This document shows positions 19,120-26,321 of a stretch of DNA of 64,000 nt, piece after piece (position 1 is the stretch's first letter; each line of letters starts with the position of its first letter). The position numbers and the translations under genes are program-made. Under the pieces are notes generated by a model. The model ran no database searches. It worked only from the letters and a program-made list of their open reading frames with translations, and had not been told where the DNA came from. Source of the stretch: Abditibacteriaceae bacterium (GTDB taxonomy: Bacteria; Armatimonadota; Abditibacteriia; Abditibacteriales; Abditibacteriaceae). The DNA lies in the NCBI GenBank assembly GCA_019239895.1, contig JAFAZH010000019.1, forward strand, positions 103,059 to 167,058, read 5' to 3'.

Positions 19120-19885
19120 CGAAGCATTTCTTAGTTAACTGTGGCGCGAACAAGGCAACCCCCAATGCAATCAGGGCCATGTCGCGGACCGATGGCCGTG
19201 GCAGCCAGCGCATTGCCTCCAAGACGACTTGCGGAGGCTCGTTGAGTTGCGGCGACGAGACACTGGCGGTCGCGCCTGAGGCGGTCGCGCCTGAGGCGGT
19301 TACGCCTGCCCCAATCGCACTTGCGCCGCCTTGCTGCATGGGTGCGCCCGCAGCAAAATGCCTGAGTACCTCCTGCACGAATGGCTTCAAATCCTGCGGC
19401 CCGCGACTGGTGACGAGATTGCCGTCGCGCACCACTTCCTGATCGAGCCACGTCGCGCCAGCGTTCACGAGATCGTCACGGACGCCGGGCCATGAAGTGA
19501 GCGTGCGGCCTTGTAGCAGGCCAGCGGATGCCAGCACCCAAGGGCCGTGACAAAGGCTGGCAATCGGCTTACCAGCGGTGTCGAAGGCGCGCACGAACTC
19601 GCGTGCGCGCTGCGATTGCCGCAACAGATCGGGATTAATGAACCCACCGGGGAGCAGCAGCGCGTCGTAAGCGTTGGGGTCGGCTTCTTCCACCGTCTTG
19701 TCCACGCCGACGCGACGCGCGGGTTCGTGCAGATTGACGCCACGGATGCGACCGTGGCGCAACGAGATGATTTCGACCTGCGCGCCCGCGAGCCGCAGGG
19801 CATACATTGGGATCGTGAGTTCCACCTGCTCGAAACCATCGGCCACGAGCGCGGCGATCCGACGACCTTTGAGTTGACGTTCCAT
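19109..19885 (-). CDS. DJ-1/PfpI family protein with C-terminal membrane tail
   Basis: 258 aa. Residues about 8-180 form the PfpI/DJ-1 fold: AALVADGFEQVELTIP, DALLLPGGFINPD, then the nucleophile elbow SLCHGPWVLASAG (Cys near 112). TLTSWPGVRDDLVNAGATW and NLVTSRGPQDL are typical of PfpI proteases/deglycases. An Ala/Gly/Thr-rich linker with a repeated ASGAT unit leads to a hydrophobic C-terminal segment (about 236-252) that may anchor it to the membrane, which is unusual. Likely role is protein or metabolite repair under stress. It lies in a minus-strand redox gene block. Confidence 0.9.
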   Translation of the reverse strand: MERQLKGRRIAALVADGFEQVELTIPMYALRLAGAQVEIISLRHGRIRGVNLHEPARRVGVDKTVEEADPNAYDALLLPGGFINPDLLRQSQRAREFVRAFDTAGKPIASLCHGPWVLASAGLLQGRTLTSWPGVRDDLVNAGATWLDQEVVRDGNLVTSRGPQDLKPFVQEVLRHFAAGAPMQQGGASAIGAGVTASGATASGATASVSSPQLNEPPQVVLEAMRWLPRPSVRDMALIALGVALFAPQLTKKCFGGG

Positions 19886-19976
19886 AATTTAACCTTTGTT
19901 TGCTATCGTTTGCTTTTGTGAGCCGCCTGTCGGCTCGCTTGCTGTTTATTGCTTTTGGATCAACCGCGCGCCCTGG

Positions 19977-20681
19977 CTACTCGCTCAATTTCTCCTCCGC
20001 GTCCGGCTCCTCTCCGGGCTTGTAGCGCGGCTTTGGCTGCGGCAACAGGAAGAAGGCGACGCACAGTAGCGCGATGGCCACTCCGAGACGCGGCAACGCG
20101 AACACGACCGGAATTGCAGCGATCTGGAGCAGCGTCGCCATACCGTAGCGGCGCGTCATCTGCTGGAGGAAATCGGGCGCGAGCCGTTCATCCATCACCC
20201 GGCGGCCTGGCATTCCGTAGAACCACTTGGCCATCCAGGTGCAAGCGGTCAGGGCGAGGCCGACCACCAGGGTCACCGACGCGGCGCGCTCGAAGCGCGT
20301 GCCGAAGTGGAAGCACCAGACGCGGATGGGATAGGGAATGACGACGATGGCCAGCAGGAAGATTAAGTTGATCGCGCCGAACCAGTGATCCGTCTTGGCG
20401 TAGATGCGGCCCGAATAATGGTGCTGCAGCCAGTAGGCGCCGATCACCACATAGCACAGCACCAGCGCCAGATGTTCGCGCCACTGTTCGATCATGGCCC
20501 GCGCCAGGTCGCTGTAACCATGCGGGCCATCGGGAGACCCAGGAACCTTGATCTCGACGATCAACAGGGTCAGCGCGATGGCGAAAACCGCGTCGCTGAA
20601 CCCCTCGAAGCGGCTCAGCCCGCGCTCCGCACCGTGGGTTTGCGCTTGGGTGAATTGGCCAGGGCTTTGGCGTGGCATCAT
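19977..20681 (-). CDS. TMEM175-like potassium channel family protein (DUF1211)
   Basis: 234-aa integral membrane protein. The hallmark RFEGFSDAVFAIALTLL at the first helix is the selectivity-filter signature of bacterial TMEM175 channels. About six helices follow (around residues 20-38, 63-85, 93-115, 125-145, 175-195, 198-212). The start at 20681 (MMPRQ) is a choice: the frame stays open to a TTG at 20753 through two copies of a 21-base Cys-rich repeat that looks untranslated. No strong ribosome site supports either start. Fourth gene from the 3' side of the redox block. Confidence 0.82.
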   Translation of the reverse strand: MMPRQSPGQFTQAQTHGAERGLSRFEGFSDAVFAIALTLLIVEIKVPGSPDGPHGYSDLARAMIEQWREHLALVLCYVVIGAYWLQHHYSGRIYAKTDHWFGAINLIFLLAIVVIPYPIRVWCFHFGTRFERAASVTLVVGLALTACTWMAKWFYGMPGRRVMDERLAPDFLQQMTRRYGMATLLQIAAIPVVFALPRLGVAIALLCVAFFLLPQPKPRYKPGEEPDAEEKLSE

Positions 20682-20811
20682 GTGAGTGGTATCGCCTGTG
20701 GAGGAGCCAGTCGTCGCGGTGCAGCAGTCGCTCAAGGCGCAGCAGTCGCTCAAGTATCTAAAGTAGCTACGCTATAGTTGGCCCTTCAATGATGTAGGCG
20801 GTAGCGATCCG

Positions 20812-20855
20812 GGGCGACAAAAAGATAGGGGACACGCTCTGTCTTTTTGTCGCCC
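20812..20855. repeat. REP-like hairpin
   Basis: Perfect 14-base arms (GGGCGACAAAAAGA and its complement) with a 16-base loop containing GGGGACAC. It lies between the dehydrogenase remnant and the channel gene and could be a terminator or a REP element of the kind mobilised by TnpA-REP transposases. A directly repeated CCCGTGGACTCG/CCGGTGGACTCG follows. No second copy of the hairpin was found in the window. Confidence 0.6.
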
Positions 20856-20898
20856 GTGGACTCGTTGTCACCGGTGGACTCGGCTGCTGTGCCGCGCT

Positions 20899-21042
20899 TT
20901 ACGAGTAAATTCGTGCGGTCGCGGCCTTTGGTATGGGGCTGGGTGTTTCGGGCTTGAGTCCTTTGACGAAAGCCTGCACTTTGCCGGGTGTTGACGTCTC
21001 CCACGGCTTCAAGATGACTTCCATGCAGCCAATTTCCTTAGC
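20899..21042 (-). pseudogene. C-terminal remnant of a Zn-alcohol dehydrogenase
   Basis: Forty-seven codons plus stop. GCMEVILKPWETSTPGKV matches [18 protein letters not shown] of the intact dehydrogenase just upstream, but the rest of the gene is absent. About 100 bases of clear nucleotide similarity. It is the end of a second dehydrogenase copy, with most of the gene deleted, 35 bases downstream of the intact one. Confidence 0.8.
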
Positions 21043-21077
21043 CTAGCGTGCTTAGACCCGCGCGGCTTCCTCGTCGT

Positions 21078-22415
21078 TCAGGCCCGCGCCTCCGCCAGAT
21101 TGATGCCTGCCACGTTGCCCGCGCCCTGTGAGTTATCCGGCCCCAGGGCATTACCTGGGTCGGTGGTGCGCGGCTTGAGTTCGTTTTGGAACTGCTTGAC
21201 TTTGCCCGGCGTGCTTTCCTCCCACGGCTTCAAGACGACCTTGATGCAGCCGTCCTGTTTCTGCTTGAACGTCTCGTAACCCTCAGCGGCCATGTCGAGC
21301 GGCAGTTCGTGGGTGATGACAAACGAAGGGTCAATTTTGCCGCTCTGGATGAGGTCGAGGAGCGGCTTGGTGTACTTCTGGACGTGGGTTTGGCCGGTCT
21401 TGATGGTCAACGCTTTGTTCATCATGGCACCGAGGGGAATCTTGTCGCCGAATCCGCCATAGACACCTGGCACCGAAACCGTGCCGCCCTTGCGACAGGC
21501 CTGGATGCACTGACGGAACACATTGGGGCGGTCTGATTGCATACGCAGCCCGGTTTTGACCCAGTCATAGATGTTGCCGGCTTCCGTCCCGTGCGCCTCC
21601 ATGCCGACGGCATCCATGCAGGCGTTGGGGCCGTGCCCATCGGTCATGCTTTTGAGCTGGTCAAAGAGGTTGGCGTTGTTGCCGTCCTCATCTTCGTGGT
21701 CAGTCTGGAAGTTGATGGTTTCGGCTCCGGCGGCAGCCGCCATTTCGAGCCGTTCGGGAATGTTGTCAATGACGATGACGCGGCCCGCGCCCATCAAAAA
21801 GGCCGAGCGCAACGCCATTTGTCCCACCGGCCCCGCGCCCCAAATGGCGATGGTGTCGCCCGGCTGGATGTTGCAGTTTTCCGCCGCCATGTAGCCGGTG
21901 GGGAAGATGTCGGAGAGAAAGACAACTTTCTCATCGGGCAGTTCTTCGGGAATGGCGATGGGGCCGACATCGGCATACGGCACGCGGAGATACTGCGCCT
22001 GCCCGCCCTGATAGCCGCCGAGCATATGCGTGTAACCGAACAACCCCGCTGGCGAGTAGCCGTAAGCTTTCTCGGCGATCTCGTAATTACGGTTCGATTT
22101 GTCGCAGCACGAATACAACTGCTGCTTGCAGTACAGGCACTGTCCGCACGAAATCGTGAACGGAATCACGACGCGGTCGCCAATTTTCAAGTTGGTGACT
22201 TCGGGGCCGAGTTCAATGACTTCGCCCATCGGCTCGTGGCCCAGCACGTCGCCACGCTCGACGGTTGGTATAAAACCATCGTACAGGTGCAGGTCCGAGC
22301 CGCAGATGCACGTCGTGGTGATCCTCACAATGGCATCGCGCGGATGCTCAATCTTGGGGTCGGGCACGTTTTCCACACTCACGTGGTTCTTGCCCTGAAA
22401 CGTCAATGCTTTCAT
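21078..22415 (-). CDS. zinc-dependent alcohol dehydrogenase (MDR family)
   Basis: 445-aa oxidoreductase of the formaldehyde-dehydrogenase/threonine-dehydrogenase-like MDR branch, oxidising alcohols or reducing aldehydes with NAD(P). Catalytic zinc ligands sit in [12 protein letters not shown] and GHEPMGEV. The structural zinc motif [15 protein letters not shown] is near residues 90-104, and the Rossmann glycines are in [10 protein letters not shown]. An extra stretch around residues 245-275 and an extended C-terminal tail make it longer than the usual 350-390 aa. A strong AGGAGG lies seven bases before ATG. Head of the six-gene redox block. Two broken copies of its tail lie downstream. Confidence 0.93.
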   Translation of the reverse strand: MKALTFQGKNHVSVENVPDPKIEHPRDAIVRITTTCICGSDLHLYDGFIPTVERGDVLGHEPMGEVIELGPEVTNLKIGDRVVIPFTISCGQCLYCKQQLYSCCDKSNRNYEIAEKAYGYSPAGLFGYTHMLGGYQGGQAQYLRVPYADVGPIAIPEELPDEKVVFLSDIFPTGYMAAENCNIQPGDTIAIWGAGPVGQMALRSAFLMGAGRVIVIDNIPERLEMAAAAGAETINFQTDHEDEDGNNANLFDQLKSMTDGHGPNACMDAVGMEAHGTEAGNIYDWVKTGLRMQSDRPNVFRQCIQACRKGGTVSVPGVYGGFGDKIPLGAMMNKALTIKTGQTHVQKYTKPLLDLIQSGKIDPSFVITHELPLDMAAEGYETFKQKQDGCIKVVLKPWEESTPGKVKQFQNELKPRTTDPGNALGPDNSQGAGNVAGINLAEARA

Positions 22416-22522
22416 GATGTCCTCCTGATACGGCAGTCAGTATCGGAGGCATACCAGTGCAATTGGAAATCCGCAGATTGTTCTAATGTGCGGTAGCGGA
22501 CATTACAGATGAAATAAGTTAC

Positions 22523-22599
22523 ACGCAACGCCCCAACACCAATCAGCGGGGGTAGGCGCAGCAGAACTGGAACCCGTCCGTTGCAGCGTTTGGTTAGCC
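22523..22599 (-). other. attC recombination site (attC-D)
   Basis: Minus strand: R'' GGCTAAC (22599-22593), L'' region GCAACGGACGGG, and at the other end GGGGCGTTGCGT containing R' GTTGCGT (22529-22523). The inner part can fold by pairing CGGGTTCC-type sequences with the opposite arm only imperfectly. It follows the 267-aa secreted protein gene, which makes it that cassette's attC. Confidence 0.72.
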
Positions 22600-22650
22600 T
22601 GCTGTTCTTGCGCCTCGCTACCTGTCGGCTTTATCACCGTAGCTGATGTT

Positions 22651-23454
22651 TCAAGGCAATGCAACATCGTGCAGATCAAAGGGCACAATAACCTTCTTCA
22701 TCTCAAACAGCAGATGAATGCGCAACGTCATCGCGTTGTCTGGTGGGCGGCTCAGATACCAATCTTCACCGCCGACCGCGCCTTGCATGAGGTATTGGCC
22801 TGCCCGATTGATAATCTCAAGGCCGAAGTAACCGATATTATCATCGAGGTGAGTCTGATCGCCTTTGATGACGATGCGCACGATATTCGCGGCGGGTGCC
22901 CAGCCGGAATAGGTCTTAGATGCGGGTAGCACAGTAATCTTTAACCCGGCAGCTTTGAGGGACGGATGGTTCAGAGTTTTACCAATCAAAGACTTAAAGT
23001 GAGGAATCGTAATCACTTGGGATCGTCCTCCCACCAGGAAACTACAGTCTCCCTGCACTTGCACCAGACGGGTTGCTTGGCGTTTAGTGTTGGTTAATGT
23101 GCAGTCTATCGTCGGCGAATTCACCATGAAGGACTTCCAGGTGCATTTACCATCGTCTGGGATGCAACCAACCTCCATCTTATCCACTTGATTGCCTAAG
23201 TCATCCACTGCGTGCGTGATATGCCAAAGCCCATAACCGTAGTAGCGGACTTGACGCAGCGCGGGGCCACCAACCTTGAAGGTTAAAGTTGTATCAACTA
23301 GGGGAGATGTCAGTTTTTCGGGGTGGCCTGGGAGATAAGTGCCGCTGCCACTGCGACGGTCTTGCACTGAGTCCAGATTAAGCGTGATTTGCTGCGCTGC
23401 GCCGGGTGCAATGAACAGCACGAGGAGAATTGTGGCTTTAAGGAATGTACGCAT
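22651..23454 (-). CDS. secreted protein of unknown function (cassette gene)
   Basis: 267 aa with a clear signal peptide (MRTFLKATILLVLFIAPGAAQ). The mature part looks all-beta, with motifs RYYGYGLWHITH and DNIGYFGLEIINRAG. Four Cys could form two disulfides (about residues 97, 104, 118 and 135). No family recognised. AAGGTG lies before the ATG. Its 3' end is followed 52 bases on by attC-D, so it is a single-gene integron cassette. It has lower G+C than the dehydrogenase block next to it. Confidence 0.75.
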   Translation of the reverse strand: MRTFLKATILLVLFIAPGAAQQITLNLDSVQDRRSGSGTYLPGHPEKLTSPLVDTTLTFKVGGPALRQVRYYGYGLWHITHAVDDLGNQVDKMEVGCIPDDGKCTWKSFMVNSPTIDCTLTNTKRQATRLVQVQGDCSFLVGGRSQVITIPHFKSLIGKTLNHPSLKAAGLKITVLPASKTYSGWAPAANIVRIVIKGDQTHLDDNIGYFGLEIINRAGQYLMQGAVGGEDWYLSRPPDNAMTLRIHLLFEMKKVIVPFDLHDVALP

Positions 23455-23496
23455 ACTGTTATATCACCTTGGGCGACAGCAATGCTGCGCGCAGCG

Positions 23497-23595
23497 GCCC
23501 AACGCCAAGCTCACCCGCCGCCGGAAGCCTGAAGTGAAGCGAGGCACGAGCGCAACGCAGGGCTGTAGGCGGTCGGGTGGAGCGCCTGGTTGTGC
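23497..23595 (-). other. attC recombination site (attC-C)
   Basis: Minus strand R'' GCACAAC (23595-23589) and R' GTTGGGC (23503-23497). The arms CACCCGACCGCC and GGCGGCGGGTGAGCTTGGC pair with the typical extra-helical bases. The central loop is about 40 bases and shares CGCTCGTGCCTCGCT with attC-E. It follows the DUF4393 gene and belongs to that cassette. Confidence 0.85.
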
Positions 23596-23674
23596 TGCTG
23601 TTCATAGTTGTAGTGCTAAAAGACCTTGAGAACATCAAACAAAAGTGAGACTCCCATACAAGCAACTTTTTGGT

Positions 23675-24409
23675 TCAAGGATACTGCTGGAAATAGTCGT
23701 TCGGCGATAGTGCAGAACCCTGGCAACGCACAAACAGGTGAATACCTAATGTGCTCGGACACAGGTTCAAGAATGGCTCATCTATTCCTGGACCGTAGCC
23801 AAGGATTGGCCCCATCAAACTTAGATTACACAAATGTAGAATCTCTCTCTCAAGCCTTGCGAAATCTTTCTCACCGAAAGCCTCTATAATCTCCTGCTCC
23901 TTCATATGCTTAGTGTCAAAATGCACATGTCCACCAGCAATTATCTCTTTAGGACAATTGTGGATAGCGTAATCTATTATCCTTGCTTGTAGGACAGTCA
24001 ATTGAGAGAGTAGGTGGATAAAAATCAAGTTGCTATCATCTTTTCCGTCTGAGGAACAGGAGGATGCCAGCAACCCCGCCCATCGCTCTTGTAAATCATC
24101 ATCCTCAATCCAAGATCCCTCTTCGAGAATCCTTGACACAAGACGTGGGTTAGCACGTAAGGAGGACGCATACCCCATCTTGTTGAACTTGGTTTCTGCC
24201 TTTGTCACTAACTTAACGGCGTTCGTGGCACGCCACATTTTAACATTGTCTTGAAGGAGAAGACCGAACTCTTCTGCTGCGGGACGGCAAATTAGGCGCA
24301 AAAAACCAAATCCGCTTTTTACACTAGCTTCGGTGACAGTATTAATAGCATCGGAAACAGGCTTGATGCCCAAAATATCCAAACTATGTTCTGTTGATTG
24401 TTCACTCAT
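23675..24409 (-). CDS. DUF4393 (Abi-alpha-like) protein (cassette gene)
   Basis: 244 aa. The core shows the DUF4393 pattern: an N-terminal helix region with FLRLICRPAAEEFG, then RLVSRILEEGSWIEDDDLQ and ERWAGLLASS followed by FIHLLSQLTVLQARIIDY. The family is cytoplasmic and is reported around phage abortive infection and mobile elements; its mechanism is not settled. A defence role for this cassette is an inference. Flanked by attC sites on both sides. No toxin or partner in the cassette. Confidence 0.8.
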   Translation of the reverse strand: MSEQSTEHSLDILGIKPVSDAINTVTEASVKSGFGFLRLICRPAAEEFGLLLQDNVKMWRATNAVKLVTKAETKFNKMGYASSLRANPRLVSRILEEGSWIEDDDLQERWAGLLASSCSSDGKDDSNLIFIHLLSQLTVLQARIIDYAIHNCPKEIIAGGHVHFDTKHMKEQEIIEAFGEKDFARLEREILHLCNLSLMGPILGYGPGIDEPFLNLCPSTLGIHLFVRCQGSALSPNDYFQQYP

Positions 24410-24511
24410 ACGATAATCTTAACCGGCGCTTTCAGCAAAATAACAGCAATGTATCATCAGCCTTAATACGTCTTTACTTTATATTTCGGCATCCGTCTGG
24501 CGAACGCAGCA

Positions 24512-24588
24512 GCACAACGCCCAGCTCAGCCGCGCCGCAGGCGGAGCAAAGCGGAGTCGAAGGCGTCGGTTGCACCGACTTGTTAGCA
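24512..24588 (-). other. attC recombination site (attC-B)
   Basis: The most canonical site of the array. Minus strand R'' TGCTAAC (24588-24582), L'' GCAACCGACGCC, loop about 20 bases, L' GGCGCGGCTGAGCTGGGC, R' GTTGTGC (24518-24512). The arms match those of well-known class 1 integron attC sites in position and sequence style. The stop codon TAA of the 193-aa gene lies inside R'', a common cassette arrangement. Confidence 0.9.
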
Positions 24589-25164
24589 GCCTGGTCGGAT
24601 AAGTTCAGCAGACCGAAAAAAGATCATCCCTAGGATGATACTGTTGGCGATACCAAAAAGAATACCAAGAGGAAGCAGAAATAATGTCGCATACGAGAGA
24701 TTCGCCACCATCAATGTGTAACAGTAGGGCCTAAGTAAACCATACAATTGATGGGGTAAGCGCAATAACTTAATGGCGAATACGGTACCAACTACGCTGA
24801 CGACGATGACAGCAGTGATAGATATTATCAGCAGTAAAGTGGAGATAGGACGAGTTGCAATTTCAAACAAATTCAGTCCGGTTAGAGCCACACTCATCCA
24901 TATCAAGGTGCGCGCCTCAGCATCAACCTGATGGAAGCCGAATTGATTATTGAGAAGTTGCCTCAACCGGATAAACAAAAAGAGCCATAACAGCAGGCCC
25001 GATAGAGAGATAAAGCCTTGTGCGGCCTGGGCACCGGAAGTTCCCATAAAGTTGTCGGCAAACCAATACAGAGTCAGCCGGGGCACGTCAACTACAGCAT
25101 AGACTATGGCTATCCAACCGCTAATGAGTAATGCTTTCTTTGACATAAATCTCTTAGCTCCCAT
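24583..25164 (-). CDS. multi-span membrane protein, unknown (cassette gene)
   Basis: 193 aa with about five hydrophobic helices (residues 12-32, 48-66, 83-103, 110-135, 150-185 of the given frame). No family recognised. A second ATG at 25146 (MSKKALLISGW) has TAAGAG four bases upstream and may be the real start. The stop codon overlaps the R'' box of attC-B. Single-gene cassette about 690 bases long. Confidence 0.7.
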   Translation of the reverse strand: MGAKRFMSKKALLISGWIAIVYAVVDVPRLTLYWFADNFMGTSGAQAAQGFISLSGLLLWLFLFIRLRQLLNNQFGFHQVDAEARTLIWMSVALTGLNLFEIATRPISTLLLIISITAVIVVSVVGTVFAIKLLRLPHQLYGLLRPYCYTLMVANLSYATLFLLPLGILFGIANSIILGMIFFRSAELIRPGC

Positions 25165-25200
25165 TCCAGATTAGGATACTCCGGCAGGCTGCGCGCAGCA

Positions 25201-25275
25201 AGCTAACGCTAAATTCACAGGCAGCTTGGAGCGACGCAGGAGCGGAAAGCTGTCCGTTGCAATGCCTGGTTGTGT
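25201..25275 (-). other. attC recombination site (attC-A)
   Basis: Minus strand R'' ACACAAC (25275-25269) and R' GTTAGCT (25207-25201). The inner arms GGACAGCTT and AAGCTGCCTG pair around a loop of about 20 bases. It stands between the 93-aa gene and the 193-aa gene. R'' deviates from the RYYYAAC consensus at one base, but position and the following GCTGCGCGCAGC motif agree with the other sites. Confidence 0.75.
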
Positions 25276-25289
25276 GGCTGTCTATTGGC

Positions 25290-25571
25290 TTAACCCAGTA
25301 AAGATAGTTTATTTGCCACCACGATCAGCGTGATTGCCATGCTATAGGCCGTGACCCCTATCATAAAATATCGCTTTGCCTCTACATGACTCTCTGCTTT
25401 AGCTACCGCTATCCAGCCACCGACAAGAATCACTGGCGTCAATAAACATCCAGAAACAATCAACAAAAAGGCGCAAAGGATACCGCCGAGCAAAAATTTG
25501 GCTCGAAACAGTATGAGAGCCAAAGCAGAAGCATTCTTGTTTTGGCGGAATGAAGCTTCCTGTTTGTCCAT
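25290..25571 (-). CDS. small membrane protein, unknown (cassette gene)
   Basis: 93 aa starting at ATG 25571 (MDKQEASFRQ), with three hydrophobic stretches (about 15-37, 40-58, 66-88) and no recognised family. AAAGG is just upstream. Followed 15 bases later by attC-A. It is the most upstream cassette that can be defined confidently. Confidence 0.65.
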   Translation of the reverse strand: MDKQEASFRQNKNASALALILFRAKFLLGGILCAFLLIVSGCLLTPVILVGGWIAVAKAESHVEAKRYFMIGVTAYSMAITLIVVANKLSLLG

Positions 25572-25626
25572 CAACCTTTATCTTGCATCATTAACTGTAG
25601 TAATGTCAACGAAGTTACGCGCAGCC

Positions 25627-25689
25627 ACACAACTACGGCAAAAAGTCGCTTTACGCGGCGTGCGTCTGTAAAAACGACTTTTTGCCGTA
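25627..25689 (-). other. probable attC site or strong hairpin (attC-F)
   Basis: Minus strand R' GTTGTGT (25633-25627), followed by GGCTGCGCG exactly as at other cassette junctions. A 15-base perfect inverted repeat (25634-25648 with 25675-25689, core GGCAAAAAGTCG) flanks a 26-base loop. A matching R'' box is not convincing. It could also be a terminator. Confidence 0.5.
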
Positions 25690-25889
25690 TAATACGGCTA
25701 ATGCACCACAAAACGGCTTTTGCCCGAAACCCCTGAGCCACTCTCTGGGTGATGGGTGTGGAGGGCGGGGCACTAGCCCTTTGGACGTGTGGTGTCAGTG
25801 AGTTGGGGTTATCCTGGCTGTCCTGCTGCCAGGGTGCCCGTCACTATGCATAGCAGCCACCCGACTACAACAGAGCGTGTGTTGCCGGG
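25690..25889. other. non-coding stretch, no recognised feature
   Basis: 200 bases upstream of the first cassette hairpin. It contains an exact palindrome GCCGTATAATACGGC at its edge (25684-25698) and G/T-rich sequence. If the array had an integron platform, attI and intI would be expected here reading away from the cassettes; neither is seen. Confidence 0.4.
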
Positions 25890-26078
25890 AACGCAAGCCG
25901 CGTTATTGAAAACGGAAGTTCCGTTAATAGGAACGCTTCTTCCGTTGTTGAAAACGGAGCGTTCGTGAACGAGAACGCTTCTTCCGTGAATGAAAACGGA
26001 GCTTCCGTTATTGAAAACGCTGCTTCCGTTCTCGTCCCCGAAGCTTCCGTTCCTAATACCGGAAGTTCCGGGGATGGG
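25890..26078. repeat. 21-bp minisatellite, nine units
   Basis: Nine consecutive 21-base units, seven clear and two degenerate, of the type AACGCTTCTTCCGTTATTGA. Because 21 is divisible by three, the array is open on both strands. The + strand reads heptads like NENASSV/IENGASV (to a stop at 26160-26162); the minus strand reads heptads like TEAPFSF/TEEAFSF (25865-26155). Neither frame has a convincing ribosome site. It could be a fragment of a repeat protein or a non-coding tandem array. Confidence 0.8.
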
Positions 26079-26321
26079 AACAGCAGGCGGATTTCAAGAG
26101 GCAGCAGGTACAGTGGCGCACTCGCACCGGGTAGTCTCAAGCGGAGAGGACTCAAGCCATAGCCGCCAATGCCAGTTCACCGCAACCCATAACAATGAGT
26201 TGCGGTGAGCACCTAACCCCACTGCACATTTCTCGTAGTGGAAATTTATAGCCTGGCGTCAGTACTTTGCAGAATAAGCCGTTGATGCAGCGCGGGGCGA
26301 ACCTTTGCCCTTTCTATAGCT
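26079..26321. other. intergenic stretch with a hairpin
   Basis: Between the minisatellite and the sigma factor's 3' end. It holds one perfect 10-base inverted repeat (TCACCGCAAC at 26177-26186, complement at 26199-26208, loop 12 bases), possibly terminating transcription of the sigma factor gene. Nothing else recognised. Confidence 0.4.

Larger units (their letters stand above)
16239..25689 (-). mobile_element. integron cassette array lacking a visible integrase (CALIN)
   Basis: All genes here run on the minus strand, and attC sites follow the genes at 25.2, 24.55, 23.55, 22.56 and 16.29 kb, with a probable further site at 25.66 kb. Spacing between the first five is 0.4-1.0 kb, normal for single-gene cassettes. 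After the integrase cleavage triplet GTT, most cassettes open with a shared GCTGCGCG-like motif. No intI gene or attI site is found, so the platform is either beyond the window's logic or lost. The 6.3-kb segment between the last two attC sites is far larger than a usual cassette. Confidence 0.8.

Noticed and set aside
20786..21004. 72-codon minus-strand frame
   Set aside because: It runs through the REP-like hairpin and across the ADH remnant in a different frame from the homologous one.
21537..22496. 319-codon + strand frame
   Set aside because: It is antisense to the alcohol dehydrogenase, whose motifs and ribosome site are clear; long antisense frames are expected in G+C-rich genes.
25890..26078. 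CRISPR array
   Set aside because: Units are 21 bases head to tail without spacers and there are no cas genes.
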